Notes: generated by a model from the sequence alone, not told the origin. A stretch of 64,000 bases of DNA from Aptenodytes patagonicus (GCF_965638725.1 NC_134950.1:165640853-165704852); one strand, 5' to 3'. Positions 37,901-50,799 are shown, counted from the first letter of the stretch. Numbers and translations are program-made.

Positions 37901-40900
37901 GTCAGCTGGTGTGAGAGTCAAAGCTCTCAAATTAGAGCTGGGTAAGGACCTTAAGTTTCAAGCTTCAGGGATTTGGACACAGCTCTGTGACCAGAACCGT
38001 GATACCTGCAACCATCAACTATCTACACCAAGAATGAAGAGGATTACAAAAGTTCAGATTGCTAATTGCAAACATCATCAGATAAAAAGATTCCTACAGA
38101 GTCATGTTGTATCTCAGTCTTTACTCTGGGAAGCTCACTTTAACCTTATCCGGAGTTTGCTCCGGGACAGATTGCTAAGAAAGACACACCCTGGTTGCGT
38201 TCATGGAGGTGATAATACAGTTTTACTGAAAATTCCGTTTTGCCCCACACAAGTTTTGAGCACGTGAACTAAATTCCTTTCAGAGGAAACTGAGGAGGAT
38301 GGCCCACTTCGAGCATGAAGGGGTGTGCTTTGTCCACCCTTCCCAATACACGTTGTGACACTGAACTGACTTGAGAGGCGTAAGCCAGCAAGTCCACCCC
38401 CCGCTCCCCATGTCACGTACAACCTTATAAAGCAACAGCCCTACTACCCCTGTTAGATTTGGACAGGGGCCACGTTTACCAACTTCTGGAGCCTGGATAG
38501 CCCTTCACCTTCCCCCTGTCAATGTCCAGGAGTGTTTCTATGCCAAACACTCCAAGAATGTGAAGGCCGACTAATCTTCAGGCTGATCTTCCCACCCTTC
38601 CCAGGGAGGCTGAGGTGTGAGGAGATCGCAGCTGCCGGGTAGCAGGTTCACGCTCTGGCCCCCGAAGCTGTCAAGTCCTTGAGACCCTACCCAAAAATAA
38701 GCTCTGCAGCCTTTGCGGATTACGGTTCCCAGCATATGCACACCATATGTGAAATGCAAGACCTTCTCATGATGGAGCGCGAAGGCATGGGTCAACAGCG
38801 GGATGACAAACTGGGGCTTTATTCCTGGTGGTCACACCTGACCCGTGGACACCTGACAGGCTTCCCCTTGCACCATGCACTCCTGTTTTCACGGGGTACA
38901 ATTTCTCTTCGGCTACACTAAGGCAGCGCAATGTCAGGCTCAGAATAGGATCAGAAACCCCACTTCACCCAGCTGAGCATTTCTGTTTCTGGTTAACCAC
39001 TAAAAGCTTGCAGCAAAATGAGGAAGACCTCCCTGGAGTCTAGCAAGCCTCCATGTGAGAGAAGTTAGATGGTTTCTCTGCTGGCCTCTGTTGTCTTCTC
39101 AGTGGAGAAAGTGGTATCACGCATTTAGCCCAGCTCTATTGCAAATGTTATTGCAAGGAGCTGCTTTTTTGCCAGCTGCACCATTCCTGGCAAAAGAAAT
39201 TTCATTGTGGCTTGAATGGCAAAAAACTTAGGCCTTAAAACAGGACATTTTAATTGCGGTTTTTCTTTCTTACCCTATACCAACACCCAGCTGTGCAGTG
39301 TGCCCTGTTATATGGAAAGGAGAGAGACAGCTTGGCTTATAACTAACGGGGGTAGCAGCGCTGGGGTTGAATATTACAGGATTTCAGAGGGGCTTTCCTC
39401 TGACAGTGAGGAGAAAGAGGACTTGAATCCACATACCCCAACACAGCCCTGAGTTAAAAAAAAATAAAAATAATGAAAGGGGATCTTATTTCCTTGTGGA
39501 CATTTTCTAGCCCACCTCACCTTTTCTTTTGACTTACTGTATCACAGTACTTTCTGACACACTTTCTGGGAGGTGAATCCAACTGTTGGAGCCCCACATG
39601 CAGGAGCACATCCAGATTGCTGCCCTCCGCACCTTCCCGCTGCCTGGAGAGGATAGTCAGGGCAGCCTTTTGTGCAGTGAAACCCTGAGGCTGGTAGAGC
39701 CTGCCCAGCTAAACCCTGCAACACTTCTGTGGGGATAAATGAACACTGGAGCACCAGCCATGCAGATAGGCAGTTATCTGCGCTGTGCACACACGGAGGC
39801 ATCCGTCGTGGCCTTGCATGCAACCCTGGGCTGCTCATAAGTCTGCATCACTGCTGATACTGTCGAGATGAACATCACCTATTGCAAACGGTTCATGCCA
39901 ATGTCATCATCACTGAGGTACCGCTTAGCTTAGTCCCTCATCCACCCACCACACTATTCAATAACTGCTCCTACCAAAGCAAATCAAGGTACTTGTATAC
40001 TCCTACCCCCCACCTTGCTTCTCCCCATATTTTCCCAACTCCTCAAACTTTTGATGAGAAACACTTCACAGAAGCGTGGCGAGGAAGAGAGGTACACGGG
40101 CTGATCTTACTCCTAAGGTGCATAGCCATCCTCCCAGCTCCTCATGGAAAGCAAAAAGTACAACAGGTTCTGCCTCGAGCATCTTCCCATTTGATAGCGA
40201 AGGCAATCCAAACAAATCCAAACAAATCTCGAAGTACCAGAACTAACAACATCTGATTTCCTGTGTTTCAGGCCATGGAATTGGTGGTCACTGGTGGTTA
40301 ACAAGTGCAAATTAATTGTTCCCCCTACAAATTGAGGCCATTATAAGACCTGCCTTCTCTGTGAAAATGTTCTGTCTTTTCTTAAGACCTGAGCTCTTTT
40401 ATAACCTTTCCTGCTTGCCGAAGCCTCACAGTGGATATCTCCCCAGCTGCTTATTTTCAAAAAACTGACAGGAATTCACTTATCTTTGAGACTCCCACCC
40501 CTCTATCAAACCAGACGGAAACAGGCCGGGGGGAGAGACACAGGCAGATGGACATAGACCCTGTGAGCATCTAGCTTGTCTCCATGGAAAGCCAGACAGG
40601 GGCACCTGCCCTCCTTTGAGAGCTGATATCACCATCAATCTTCCCCTTCTGGGTAAGGGGCTCCCTTCTCCTACTGCACAAGGGAAACAGCTATCTTCAC
40701 CCCATTTCAACCGCAGGCTTTAGAGAAGACCCTGCACATCTGCAGCACCTCAGCACAGTGCTGCTGAAGCACTTGTCACAGCTACAAACCTACAAACCTC
40801 CTCCTGCAACATCCAGAGCAACCCACCTTCAAACCACAGCCCCCCACTTCGTCACAGGCTCAGGAGGACCTTCTTTTCTGCTTCCCTCAAAGTCTTTCCA

Positions 40901-42402
40901 GCAAACCTCACACCAACTCCAGACCCCACAACAAACCCAGCTAAACCCCAGAGCATCCCTTCAGTTCCCACTCCCATAATAAGAGAAAGGAGCTTGTTTA
41001 AAGCTGCCTAGCTCTTTCTCTGCCTTGCTTGGCCTGTGGGGCAAGGCAAGCACAGGTGGAAGTGATGTCCACTCCTCTTTAAGGTTTAATGTGGCTGTGA
41101 CTGCAAGTTGTGGTCTGCAGTCTTCAGCTCAGTAAAAAAAGAGTACTAAATTCCTTCAAGATCAACAAAACTCCTTTCAGAAATAGCAGGTGTGCCTTCC
41201 AAGCATTGCCATGCTCTGTTGTGAGAAAATACAGCCTTTTGCACCAGCCCGTGAAGGAAAGTAGCCCCAGAGGTCCACTGGGGATTTATCCCTCCCTGCA
41301 GACCTTGCCCACTCAGGTGCAAACTGGGAAGCAGCTGCAGGATGGAGAGCATCCTCTGTGACATAAAGGTGCAGAGCAGACGTGGGGATGCGTAGGAGGG
41401 TGTAGGGCTTCTTGGGAAAATACCTGCTCTAGAGCACAAAGCGTAAATGCAAGCTTTGCCAAACCTGAAGCTCTTTAGCTCAGCCTGCAGCATTTCCACA
41501 CCCGCTGGGAGCGGGTTCAGAGCAGTACCTGCAGTCACGCAGCAGGTCTGCAGATCCTGCAAAGAAAGGGTGTGAACAGATCTGCAGTGGGCATGTGGTT
41601 TTGTCTAGATAAAGGGCCTGTATAAAGGAGACAGCTTTGGGCTTAAGGTCAACCTTTCCTTGTGTCTAGGCTGCAATTGCACAAATATTTTCTAAAAAGC
41701 CAGCTTTGCAGGATGCAGTGAGCTTTTCTCCTCAGAGATCACCAAGACAAACCATGCTCCTGGTTTCCTCCTAGTAGGACTTAGCCGGTCCTCAAAAAAA
41801 CCAAAAATTCCTTTGCACTCCAAGATGTCACCGAGGCCACTAAGGGCTGAGTTGTCCTATGTTGCTTTGGGCCCCGTGACTCCAGGTTTGTATCCTCTGT
41901 AGAAATCCTTATCACCTGCGCAGCTTGTCCCCGAGCTAAAAATGAAAATGATTTTATTTGTGCTTGGTCTGCAGGTTTGGGAAGAATAAAAATTAAGACA
42001 AATGTGAGCAACTGGGACAGTCTATATGAAAAAAAGGGTTGGAAACGTGGCTGCCCTAAGGGCAATTGCTAAATTCCCTTTGGCTTTAGAGTAACTGGGA
42101 TTTCACAGAAAACACAGTTCAAGTCACCTTTTAGCAGAGAACAGTATTTTAACTCCTTTTAGGAGCACTTTGCATGGTTTTATCATAACTGTCTCAGTCT
42201 TTGGTCTTTTTCTCTTAAAGCCCCAGTGTTTTTCCTAACATAGCTGTTAGAAAAACAGAAAGCTTGAAAATATGACCAGGACATACCCTTGAAGTTTTGG
42301 GGAAATTAAAAAAAAAAAAAAAATTATAAATAAATTAAAAAAACCAACAAGAGGCATTCCTTTTGAATTTAAATCTCACTTTTTAAGCCACTCTGGTGAC
42401 GT

Positions 42403-43176
42403 TTGAGCACTGGATTGTGGTTTCTGGGACTGTGCAGTATTCAATGTAGTTATTTTCTAGGGGGAAAAGACCCCCTGATGCCCTGGCCTGGCAGGGACTC
42501 GGTACCCACTGTAAAGCAACGAGCCTCCAGGGACGACAACCGCAGCAGCGGTCTCAGAAACTTTGCTGCGGCAAAAGCAGGCGGGCCAGGAGCCGCTCAA
42601 AGTCCTGTTTGTCAGCTGGCTAAAATAGCTCGGGCGGAGGTGCTGACAAACCCATACCCACACTGCAGCCCAACACCTCCAGCCCTCGTGGGGTTATCGG
42701 TGACGTTTGACTCCGAAGCATTTTTTTGCTCGCTGCCAATAGCTATTCCCCTCAGACTATTTGCTTTCACATGCTTTCCCTTTGACACGGCTGCTATTTC
42801 TTTGCAATATGTAAACACTCAGAAGGATTTCCATGTTTGTTCTTCACCCGGCGCGGCCAGTCTTTCACAGCTCGCGGGGAGAATTGACATGAAGAAGCAG
42901 CCGTTTCGCAGGCGTTTGGTATTTTTTTTTGTCCTGTCTGTTTTCTCTTGCTTTAAATCCAGTTCTGCTCTTGTCCCAGCACCCCGGCGCACAGCAGAAA
43001 AATGCATTGCTGTTGTCAGAAACACGACACTTACTGTCATCCTACATGGGCGTCCTTTAATACTAGAGCCCAGCGGAGGCTTCGTGCTGCAAAGCTTTTA
43101 TTTTTTATTTCTCCTTTTCCTACAGCAACTTTTGATGATTATAAAAATTCTCTTTAAGTCTAAAGCAAGCTGCTAA
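42403..43176 (+). promoter_or_regulatory. CpG-richer, ORF-open segment; candidate regulatory element
   Basis: This stretch is locally richer in CpG than its surroundings and stays open for 257 codons on the plus strand. Shorter open frames lie on the other strand, which is typical of stop-poor GC-richer DNA. The translation matches no family I know. Visible motifs include forkhead-type TGTAAACA (near 42811) and TGTTTGTTC (near 42834), a MEF2-like CTAAAATAG (near 42620), CCAAT in GCCAATAGC (near 42737) and an octamer-like TTTCTTTGCAAT (near 42797). It lies about 5 kb past the SCN5A stop. An enhancer or a noncoding-RNA promoter is an inference; a chance ORF is the most likely reading of the frame itself. 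Confidence 0.3.
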
Positions 43177-44727
43177 CGTGTGGCTTTTTCTAAGAAAGCT
43201 GCCTGAGTTTTCCTGCACTGCTGTAACTGTCTGTCTTAAATCAGACTTATTTCCAAAATGATCCTGGTATTTAGTAAGACAATTTGCATCAAAAGGAAGA
43301 AGGAACTGAAACCGCTGAATATCTCAAGATGAATCTGGAAATTGCAGGCCCTGACTCCGATCTCATGGATTTCACACAGGCTTAATTTAATAGATATGCG
43401 GCTTTGTAAAATCAACATAATTTGACTGATTTAAAAAAAAAAAAACGCATTTAGTGAGGAACCAGTCCTCCAGGTTCCTTGCTAGGGCTGGAAAACAAGA
43501 AATCCTTCTGGCAAATTTTTTAAAATTTCATCCTGAAAAATGGAAAATCTGAAAGCCTTTAGAAACTTCCCCAAGATCTGCATGAAAATAAGGAGAGTCC
43601 TGTAACCCAAAACAGCCCCTAGCACAGTGATGGGAACACATGTATAGGAGTTAGGCGATTCTGGTAAAAATCTAGGCGTGGAAATTTTCATAGTAGGGAT
43701 TATGACCCTGAATTTCCTTCCCACGGGAATTTTGACCACAAATTCTAACCAGGAATTTCCTTAACTAAGCTGACATATCTCCACAGAGATTTCTCATTTC
43801 AGCAAACTGCTCCTTCTAACCAAAAATATCTTGCTGAAAATTTTTCAGACAGATTTATTCTATACACACAATTACTCAGAAGTCATATTATTATATGACA
43901 CATTTTAGCAAATGCTTATTTTTTAAAAAAAAAATCTTTTTCACAAGTCAGACTGCCCCAGGTTAATGTAAAACATGATTATAAACTGATTTTATTACAC
44001 TAATTCAAAGGACTGAGTGGACTTTTTCATTGCGGTTTAAACCAGCTCAATTTTGTTCTGTTTTAATATGATTAGGAACCTGCCATGTTTAAATAGAAAT
44101 CAGAGCACTGAAACAGGGTAACCAAATTGGTGCTAGCCTGGGTGAAGATAAGGCTGATTCAGTCATCGCTGATGACAGCTAAAGGTTGTCCGTGTCCCTT
44201 CTGAAGCTCCTTCCAGCATTAGGGCACGCATGCGTCGGGAAGGATGTTACTCTTTGTTTAGTATGAATTTTAACATATAACTAATATAATAATAACCAAA
44301 ATGCAAATCAATATAATTGAACTGGAAAGACATCCATATTACCATTAAGGAAACCTCATTTATATATACATTTTTTTTAATCTCTAGGTGGGATCCTGTG
44401 TTTCCAGTAAAAACCTTTCTCCTCCAGCTAATGCTACCGGGTGGGATGGGTTGAAATATCAATGCTGGGCTCATCCTATAAATTACTCTCTTTGAAGAAA
44501 AGCTTTTGGGTCTGCTTCAAATTCATCTGAAGTACCCAGAAATTCTCCATCGATTTCAACAAGCTTTAGCTCAAGCCTTTAATGCCCTGTAGTTAGCCTT
44601 ACAATGCAAGATGAACTGGAGGGGTTTTCATTGACAAACCTTCTAACGAAAGTCACCATGCATTTCCCAAACAAATGTGCTGAAAAAGAGTCAGAGAAAT
44701 AACAACATAAATGTTGATAAAATGACC

Positions 44728-44747
44728 AAAAAAAAAAAAAAAAAAAG
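44728..44747. repeat. Poly-A tract
   Basis: This is a run of about 19 A residues with no recognised retroposed sequence upstream. A similar A-rich tract is at 42307-42345 and a T-tract at 54102-54118. Confidence 0.85.
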
Positions 44748-45867
44748 GCACAGGAAATATTTGTTATCCTTATTTATTTAATAAGGAAACATAATAAACT
44801 TGAATTTTTCCAGGTACAAACAGCTTAATATGTCCTATGATATTGGCTGATATTTTCCTTGCTCTTTTCGTAGCTTGAGTGATTCATGTGGTAGCCTTTA
44901 TTGAACAAATCAACAGAAAAAATGGTAGCACTCACCATGCTTATAGACAGTGTGGGCCAACTATTGAGTTAGTGTCTTTAACTAAATCACTGCACCGGGA
45001 GGTTATATCATTGCTAGATTTGGATCAGCATCTCCATTAATAAAGATCTGCAAGTGAGGTTATTTGAAGTTTTTGAGGGGAGTTCTGCATACCATACAAA
45101 GATACCATTCCCTCTTCAGCTCTAAAGAAATGTGCCACAAGACAATAGAAAACCCAATAGAAAACCAACCTTCCAGTTACAAAGGTTTTGAAAGTAATTT
45201 ACAATTCAGTTTTAGAAAGTTGCACTGTAAACATCTATAGTTAAGACCCTCTTCCAGACTTTTTTGCATTATGATTTTTTTTTTTTACAGGTTTTGGGTA
45301 GAAGACAGAACCATTTGTAATTGCATCTGTACTATAGGGTCTCACAGCAATGACAATAAAATGTTCAACACAAGGGTGAAATGACCAGAGGAAGAGTTCT
45401 TCTCTAATATAATCGGTGACCAGCTAATTGTCCCATTACATCCTGTTCATTACTGGGCCTGACTCTTAATAAGAATATCAGCTGAATATTTTCTAATATA
45501 AGTTGCAAATAATTAAAATATTTTTTAAACAGCATGACCAACACTGCACTGCTGAGTGCAGGCTGGCTTTTTGCTTGGGTTTTGAACAGTTTATGTTGTA
45601 TGTGAAAAAATCATATAAGAAATGCTCCCTTTTCTTAGTGTTTTCCCCTCTTCTTTTATTCTAAAGCTTTGAAAGAAAAATAATTTTACCAGTTGTCAGC
45701 CAATAAATGCTTGTTCAGCAAGTAATGAATGTACTATTTTCTAATGAAACAGTTTCATTATAGGCAGCAGCTCATTGCTAATGATCAATAAATCCCATCG
45801 AGAAGAAAACATTTTAATCAGTAAGTCGTGTCCTCTGAGTGTCAGCCACTCTATAAACTCACAAGAT

Positions 45868-45930
45868 ACATATATATATGTATAGATATACGTCTGTGTG
45901 TATTTATATATGCATATAAATATAAAAATC
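45868..45930. repeat. AT-rich simple repeat
   Basis: The segment is an interrupted TA/TG dinucleotide tract: ATACATATATATATGTATAG, then GTGTGTATTTATATATGCAT. A similar short tract lies at 9554-9593. Confidence 0.8.
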
Positions 45931-46221
45931 GCATACTCTTTCTGGGTGATATGTACAGTCAGAATAACATTACAGCATAAATACACAGGGAATCTGTATA
46001 AAGTTTCTCTAATTTGAGAAGCCTTGAGCAATTTTGGGTTTTGGGGGGGGTTAGGGGTGGGGAGGGAGGAAAGAATAAAGAGTGTTTTCACTTTAAGGAA
46101 CAAAGAGTAGTTCCCTTAAGTTAGAATCTAATTACATACAAGATTTAAAGGCAACAAAACCCCCAGAGGAACAGCCCTGTGTTACACATCGTAGACATGG
46201 GGTTAAAAGGGCAAGAGAGCA

Positions 46222-46460
46222 TGATTATAATAATACTTATATAGTACGTTTCATTCCCTTATAGCACGTTGCAACCAGAAAGTCTTACAACACCCCTGTG
46301 AGGTAGGTAAGTATTATTATCCCCATTTTACAGATGGGTAAACTGAGGCACAGATAGGTTAAATTATTTGCCTAAAAATCATGTAGTAAGCATCAGGAAT
46401 AAACCCCAGGAATCCTGATGGCAAATCCTCTGAATTAACCGATAGACCACTCTCAAGTGA
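46222..46460 (-). mobile_element. MIR-like SINE
   Basis: The plus strand reads as the reverse complement of a MIR core. It shows GTGAGGTAGGTAAGTATTAT, then CCCATTTTACAGATGGGTAA, ACTGAGGCACAGATAGGTTA and GCCTAAAAATCATGTAGTAA, and ends in a decayed tRNA-derived head (ACCGATAGACCACTC). This is the best preserved SINE in the window and lies about 1.9 kb past the SCN5A stop codon, possibly inside the 3' UTR. Confidence 0.82.
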
Positions 46461-47285
46461 ATGCCTGAGACACCTCTCAATGAATGGAGAGAATATATTA
46501 GCCCATATTTACACAGATACATCGTCATCCTTTTGACATATTGTCTTTACATATTCTGACTTGTTTAGAGGACAGATAACAATGGCTATAGATAAACTTG
46601 ACTGTAACATGTCGCTTTAATTCTTGTTGCCAACCCCATGTGGATTTTGACTCCTTTACAACCTGGGATGTAACTAAATGTCAACGACAATACACCTTAA
46701 ATACATTCTTGATATCTTTGCTTCTCCAAGGTGAAAAGCACAATTACTCTTCCTTAAAGTGCAATGGCTCATTACAGAAATCTCAAGATTTTCCATGAAG
46801 TCCAACCAAACCCAAGTACAATCAGTCTGAAGGTGAAAAAGAAAGAACTTGTCTGTAATGATGGAATTGTCTCTATATTCCATAAGTACTTTCTCACATT
46901 CTATCAAGGCTGAAAGTTTAATAATAAATAGTAATCTATGTTAGCACGTAAAATCTCTAATACTTTTCTATAGCCACACATCCACCTTTCACCCTGTTGT
47001 CATTTCTTTGGCCTGAAGCTGATGGACACATCAACTGTAAATATTACTTTGCCTACAGGAATGAGGGTATATCCGTTTTCTAGTAGACGATAGATTCTTT
47101 TTATTGGTTCCTGTATTTCTTGTCCTTCCCCAGTAATCTAACTGTACCGTCTGAGGAAATGAAAGATGGACACTGAGTAGAAAGGATTCAAAACCTCAAA
47201 ATTTATGTACAGATCCAGAGGCAATTCCCCTCCCACCTTCTTGATCACACTGTCACAGCTGTTCTGCACGGTCCAATTGGCGTTG

Positions 47286-47330
47286 TTTTTATTATTATTA
47301 TTATTATTAGTAGTAGTAGTAGTATTTTTG
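47286..47330. repeat. Compound ATT/AGT microsatellite
   Basis: An (ATT)n run changes directly into an (AGT)n run and is flanked by poly-T. It lies downstream of the SCN5A stop codon, possibly within the 3' UTR. One AATAAA on the minus strand (47288-47293) is created by the repeat itself. Confidence 0.9.
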
Positions 47331-48342
47331 GAGTAATATTGATGCACAGAGTTTCCAATAAGGCTGCTTAGCTCAGTGTTCCTGGGGAAAACGTAACCTA
47401 TCCCACTACCTTAACAGAAACTTTGCCAGCGTAGATGGTGCTTTGGAGCACTACACACAAACGTGATGCACTACTTCTATGGCGAGTTTGATTGCGGTAG
47501 TCAAAGCAGATTCTTGAAACATACTAAAAAATTAGTGCTTTTATTAACAGTTTTACAAACAGAATCCATTGCTGTCTAGTTTCCTGAAGGATAGAACAAG
47601 CCATTTCTGTCATCATTTTGACATCATTTCCTTCTCTGTTTTTTTGTATTTCTGCTGATGAGCAGTTGCAAGTCCCAAGAGGGAGGGCTTAGTGTAATAA
47701 ACAGGCAAAATGTTGCTAATTTGATAGTTTACTTTGCAACAACTTTCCTCTTGAAACGATGGCGATCCCGCAAGTTCCTATTACCTTGACTCAGAGTTCA
47801 TCATGAAGAGTCTAAGGATCATTAATCTCCATGGAAAAAGAGACATTTTTTTTTTAAGTAAAAAAATATCAAATATAATAAATTTATGAAAGACCATTCA
47901 CAACATATACAGTAAGTGTTACATTTTGCTACAGCAGCTGTGATTTTTTTTTTTCTTTTTAGAATGCAAGGTCATACGTCGCCATAAGTAAACACACTAA
48001 TATGAGTAAGACCTTAAATGAATGTATACAGCCAGGCTTTATCTGTGGATAGATATACACTGTGTTTACTGTTTTACAGTCTAGCATATTCTTATTCACA
48101 CCATTGATATAACAGCTATGACCCTGCAAAGATTCTTTCTGTGCATATATAAATATAAATATTGAGCCAAGTCAAAATGAGCAGGGCCAAAGCTTATATG
48201 AGTTATTAGACTCCTGTAGTTAAGGGTAAAAACTCCATTGTTTCTTTTGCAACTAATTTTTAATAAGAAGGCTGCTTCAATCATTGTGTAGTTACAGCAT
48301 TACATTCTGTAAACAATATTTTAAAGCATTCTAAACAAACGT

Positions 48343-49577
48343 TTAAACAATTGATTCCTTATCCTTGTCTGGTGAGAGAAGACAATCTATAGCCTCATCG
48401 CTTTTGCTCGAGTCCGTCATCTTCAGCTGGAGATTGTCACTCGTACCTCTGGTAACGCTGTCGTAGGATGGAGGGAAAGACGTGGAGGACAGAGTTTCTG
48501 ATTTGTCTATTGGCCTGCCGTAGTTTTCGTTCATCATGAACGCAATAAGACCCTCCTTCTCGGGTGCATCGTCCTCGAAGATGCTGCCGTCAAAAGTTCT
48601 GTGCCGGTACAAGTAAGATGCCTGCTTCATGGAGCGCCGAAACAAATGTCTCCGGTAGGCCCGCTGGATGATGATGGCGGAGACCTCTTCTTGTTTCCGT
48701 CTGAGAGTTGTTGTAATTGGTTCGTAAGAGATCTTAGATGGATTCGCCGCCATGAACTTTTCTTCCATCTGTATTTTAAGGGCATCCATCTCTCCGGATT
48801 CTCCTAGCACCCTTTTTGTAAAAGCAAACAAAATATCCAAGCAATGGATCCTATCTCCACTGACCATGGGCAGATCCATTGCTATGAGTTTGATTTTGTT
48901 TGGTTTCGCTATGCGCAAAGGTTCTGACAGCGCATCTGCAAAGTCTGAAAGTGCAGAATACTCAATAAACTGAGTGGCTTCAGGGTCAAACTTCTCCCAG
49001 ATTTCATAGAACATATCAAAATCATCCTCGCTTAGAGGCTCTGTACTTTCCTCAGTGGCTACACTGAAGTTCTCTAAAATAATGGCTATATACATGTTTA
49101 CAACAATGAGAAATGATATAATGATATAAGTAACAAAGAATAAAATCCCTACGGCAGGGCTTCCGCAGTCTCCCTTTGAACCATTTGCATTCTGAAGGTT
49201 TGGGTCGCAATACGGTGGTCCGGTGTTTAAAATAGGGTTGAGAAGACCATCCCAGCCAGCTGACGTTGTGATTTGGAAGAGACAGAGCATGCTGTTAGCA
49301 AAGGTTTGGAAGTTGAACATATCATCAATCCCATGCTCCTTCTTAACATAGGCAAAGTTAGCCATGCCAAAAATGGCATAAATGAACATGACCAGAAAAA
49401 GCAAGAGGCCAATGTTGAACAGAGCAGGTAGGGACATCATTAAGGCAAACAGGAGAGTTCGAATTCCTTTGGCTCCCCGGATGAGTCTTAGGATCCGGCC
49501 AATCCGAGCCAAGCGAATGACTCTGAAGAGTGTGGGAGAGAAGAAATATTTCTGGATGATGTCAGAAAGTACGGTGC
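48343..49577 (-). CDS. SCN5A: SCN5A terminal coding exon (human exon 28 equivalent): domain IV S4-S6 and C-terminus
   Basis: This last coding exon completes the split Gly and encodes 410 more residues before TAA. Counted from the exon start, residues 13-37 are the S4 voltage sensor, with Arg/Lys every third position ([18 protein letters not shown]). S5 is about 44-68. The selectivity-filter Ala (TTSAGWDG) is at 106, and a glycosylation sequon (NGS) follows in the outer loop. S6 is about 144-168. The cytoplasmic tail has an EF-hand-like region (about 180-270), a calmodulin-binding IQ motif (IQRAYRRHL, 303 onward), a NEDD4-type PY motif (PPSYDSV, 368 onward) and a C-terminal PDZ ligand, SIV. 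The ESIV end identifies SCN5A rather than SCN4A, SCN8A or the SCN1A group. The stretch between IQ and PY is the most divergent part. The acceptor is TTCTTCTCAAG. Confidence 0.96.
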
Positions 49578-50799
49578 CTTGAGAAGAAAAGAGACAAACA
49601 GTGAGTTAGTAGATGGGTAATAATTCCAGGCTTCCCTTTAAAGCAATCAGTCAGGATTATGGACAAAATCAATGAGAAGCTCCTCAAACTGGAAGACCTA
49701 TGATAAGGGGAATGGCATTGTCATTAGTGTTTTCATGCCCATTTAATCCAGGCAAACTTTTGAGACTATGAGCACAGGTGTCAATGGTAGCCACAGTTTT
49801 GTTAAGGGAAAGCTGGTCTATTGGGAATGAGAAACCAGCATCAACTCAGACAGGACATACCGATCTGCAGCTTTTGGTCAGGAATTTTGGTCATGACTTT
49901 TGGTCCCCTGAGCCATTTGTCCTGAGTGTAGCTGGTCAGAATTTTTCTGATTTGACAATATTTTTGTCTGTAAAGTGTTTGTGAGTCAGCACTGAAAAGC
50001 TGGTGATCTGATTGCATCAGTCAATGAGAAGACGGCTCTGTTTTCCTAACATGACAGTTTTTCATTCACCTATACCCTCCTTCAAAATGGAAACTGTATT
50101 GGAAGAGCCAAATTTCTGAGTTCCTTCTGCTCACTGGATCAGTTGATCATTGTCCAGTTGCTACTTTATTTCCAACTTCAATGAAAACTCTTTTGGCAGG
50201 ATTTCAGATTCACAATTGACCTGCACTTCTGTAGCACCTAATATATGATCTATGGTTAGGGCTGCAGGACAGCAAAAGGCACAAATTAACAACTGCGCCT
50301 CTCTGTTTTGTCCCTTGGGTAGATAAGCATTCGGGGCTCCAGAGACGACAGGGCTGAGAACAGCCAGACTCACTGCACCTGTCTGAACCTGCCCTGAAGG
50401 GCTATTTCACACTGATGTAATAAAAAGTAAATAGCAAAAAAATAGCAGTCTGCATGTGCCCTTTTCATGTGGCTTTTTTACTTCTCTGTCTTTGGCTGTT
50501 CTGTAGAACTGGGGTTAAGCATATGATGCCAGTTCTGGACCATGTTTTATCACCAGGAACCATTAAGTGTACATCGAAACCAATACTGTGGTGTGATAGA
50601 CCTCATAATTTCACTGATCACACAAGTTATTGTTAGGCAGTATTATGTTGTATTATTTAAATATTAAAAAAATATGCTTAGGATCTAATCCTCTGAGTTG
50701 AAAGTGTGTTTTATTGCATGAAGCCTTCAACTTTGTCTAATTAAATTTATGTCTGCCTTTTTAACTTTGCAGTGTGGGTGAAAATCTAGATTCACCTAC
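49578..50799 (-). other. SCN5A: SCN5A intron 27
   Basis: This intron of about 1.2 kb has canonical GT-AG ends (donor GTAGGTGAA, acceptor TTCTTCTCAAG) and separates domain IV S3 from S4. It interrupts a glycine codon after the first base. No repeat or secondary exon was recognised inside it. The 493-nt intron between exons 26 and 27 (51071-51563) is likewise featureless. Confidence 0.85.

Larger units (their letters stand above)
29354..45654. other. Intergenic DNA, no gene recognised
   Basis: This 16-kb stretch has no recognisable exon. It holds the promoter-like patch near 31.4 kb, a 10-bp tandem repeat at 34.9 kb and a strongly C/A-biased, G-poor strand at about 40741-40975. It also holds the CpG-rich ORF-open segment at 42.4-43.2 kb and poly-A tracts. 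Several frames of 85 to 156 codons have no family resemblance. Confidence 0.65.
45655..48342 (-). other. SCN5A: Probable SCN5A 3' UTR and immediate downstream region
   Basis: The DNA just past the SCN5A stop codon is AT-rich and contains no credible reading frame, as expected for a 3' UTR. Minus-strand AATAAA signals occur at 47540-47545, 47288-47293, 47100-47105 and 45655-45660. The first would give a UTR of about 0.8 kb and the last about 2.7 kb. Human SCN5A has a UTR of roughly 2 kb, so the distal signals are plausible. The true end cannot be chosen without transcript data. The span also contains a MIR-like SINE and simple repeats, listed separately. Confidence 0.4.

Noticed and set aside
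47288..47293. AATAAA as the SCN5A poly(A) signal
   Set aside because: It is produced by an ATT microsatellite, so it is weak evidence on its own. It is kept only as one of several candidates.
48601..48973. Plus-strand open frames across the terminal SCN5A exon
   Set aside because: Shadows of the real minus-strand coding exon.
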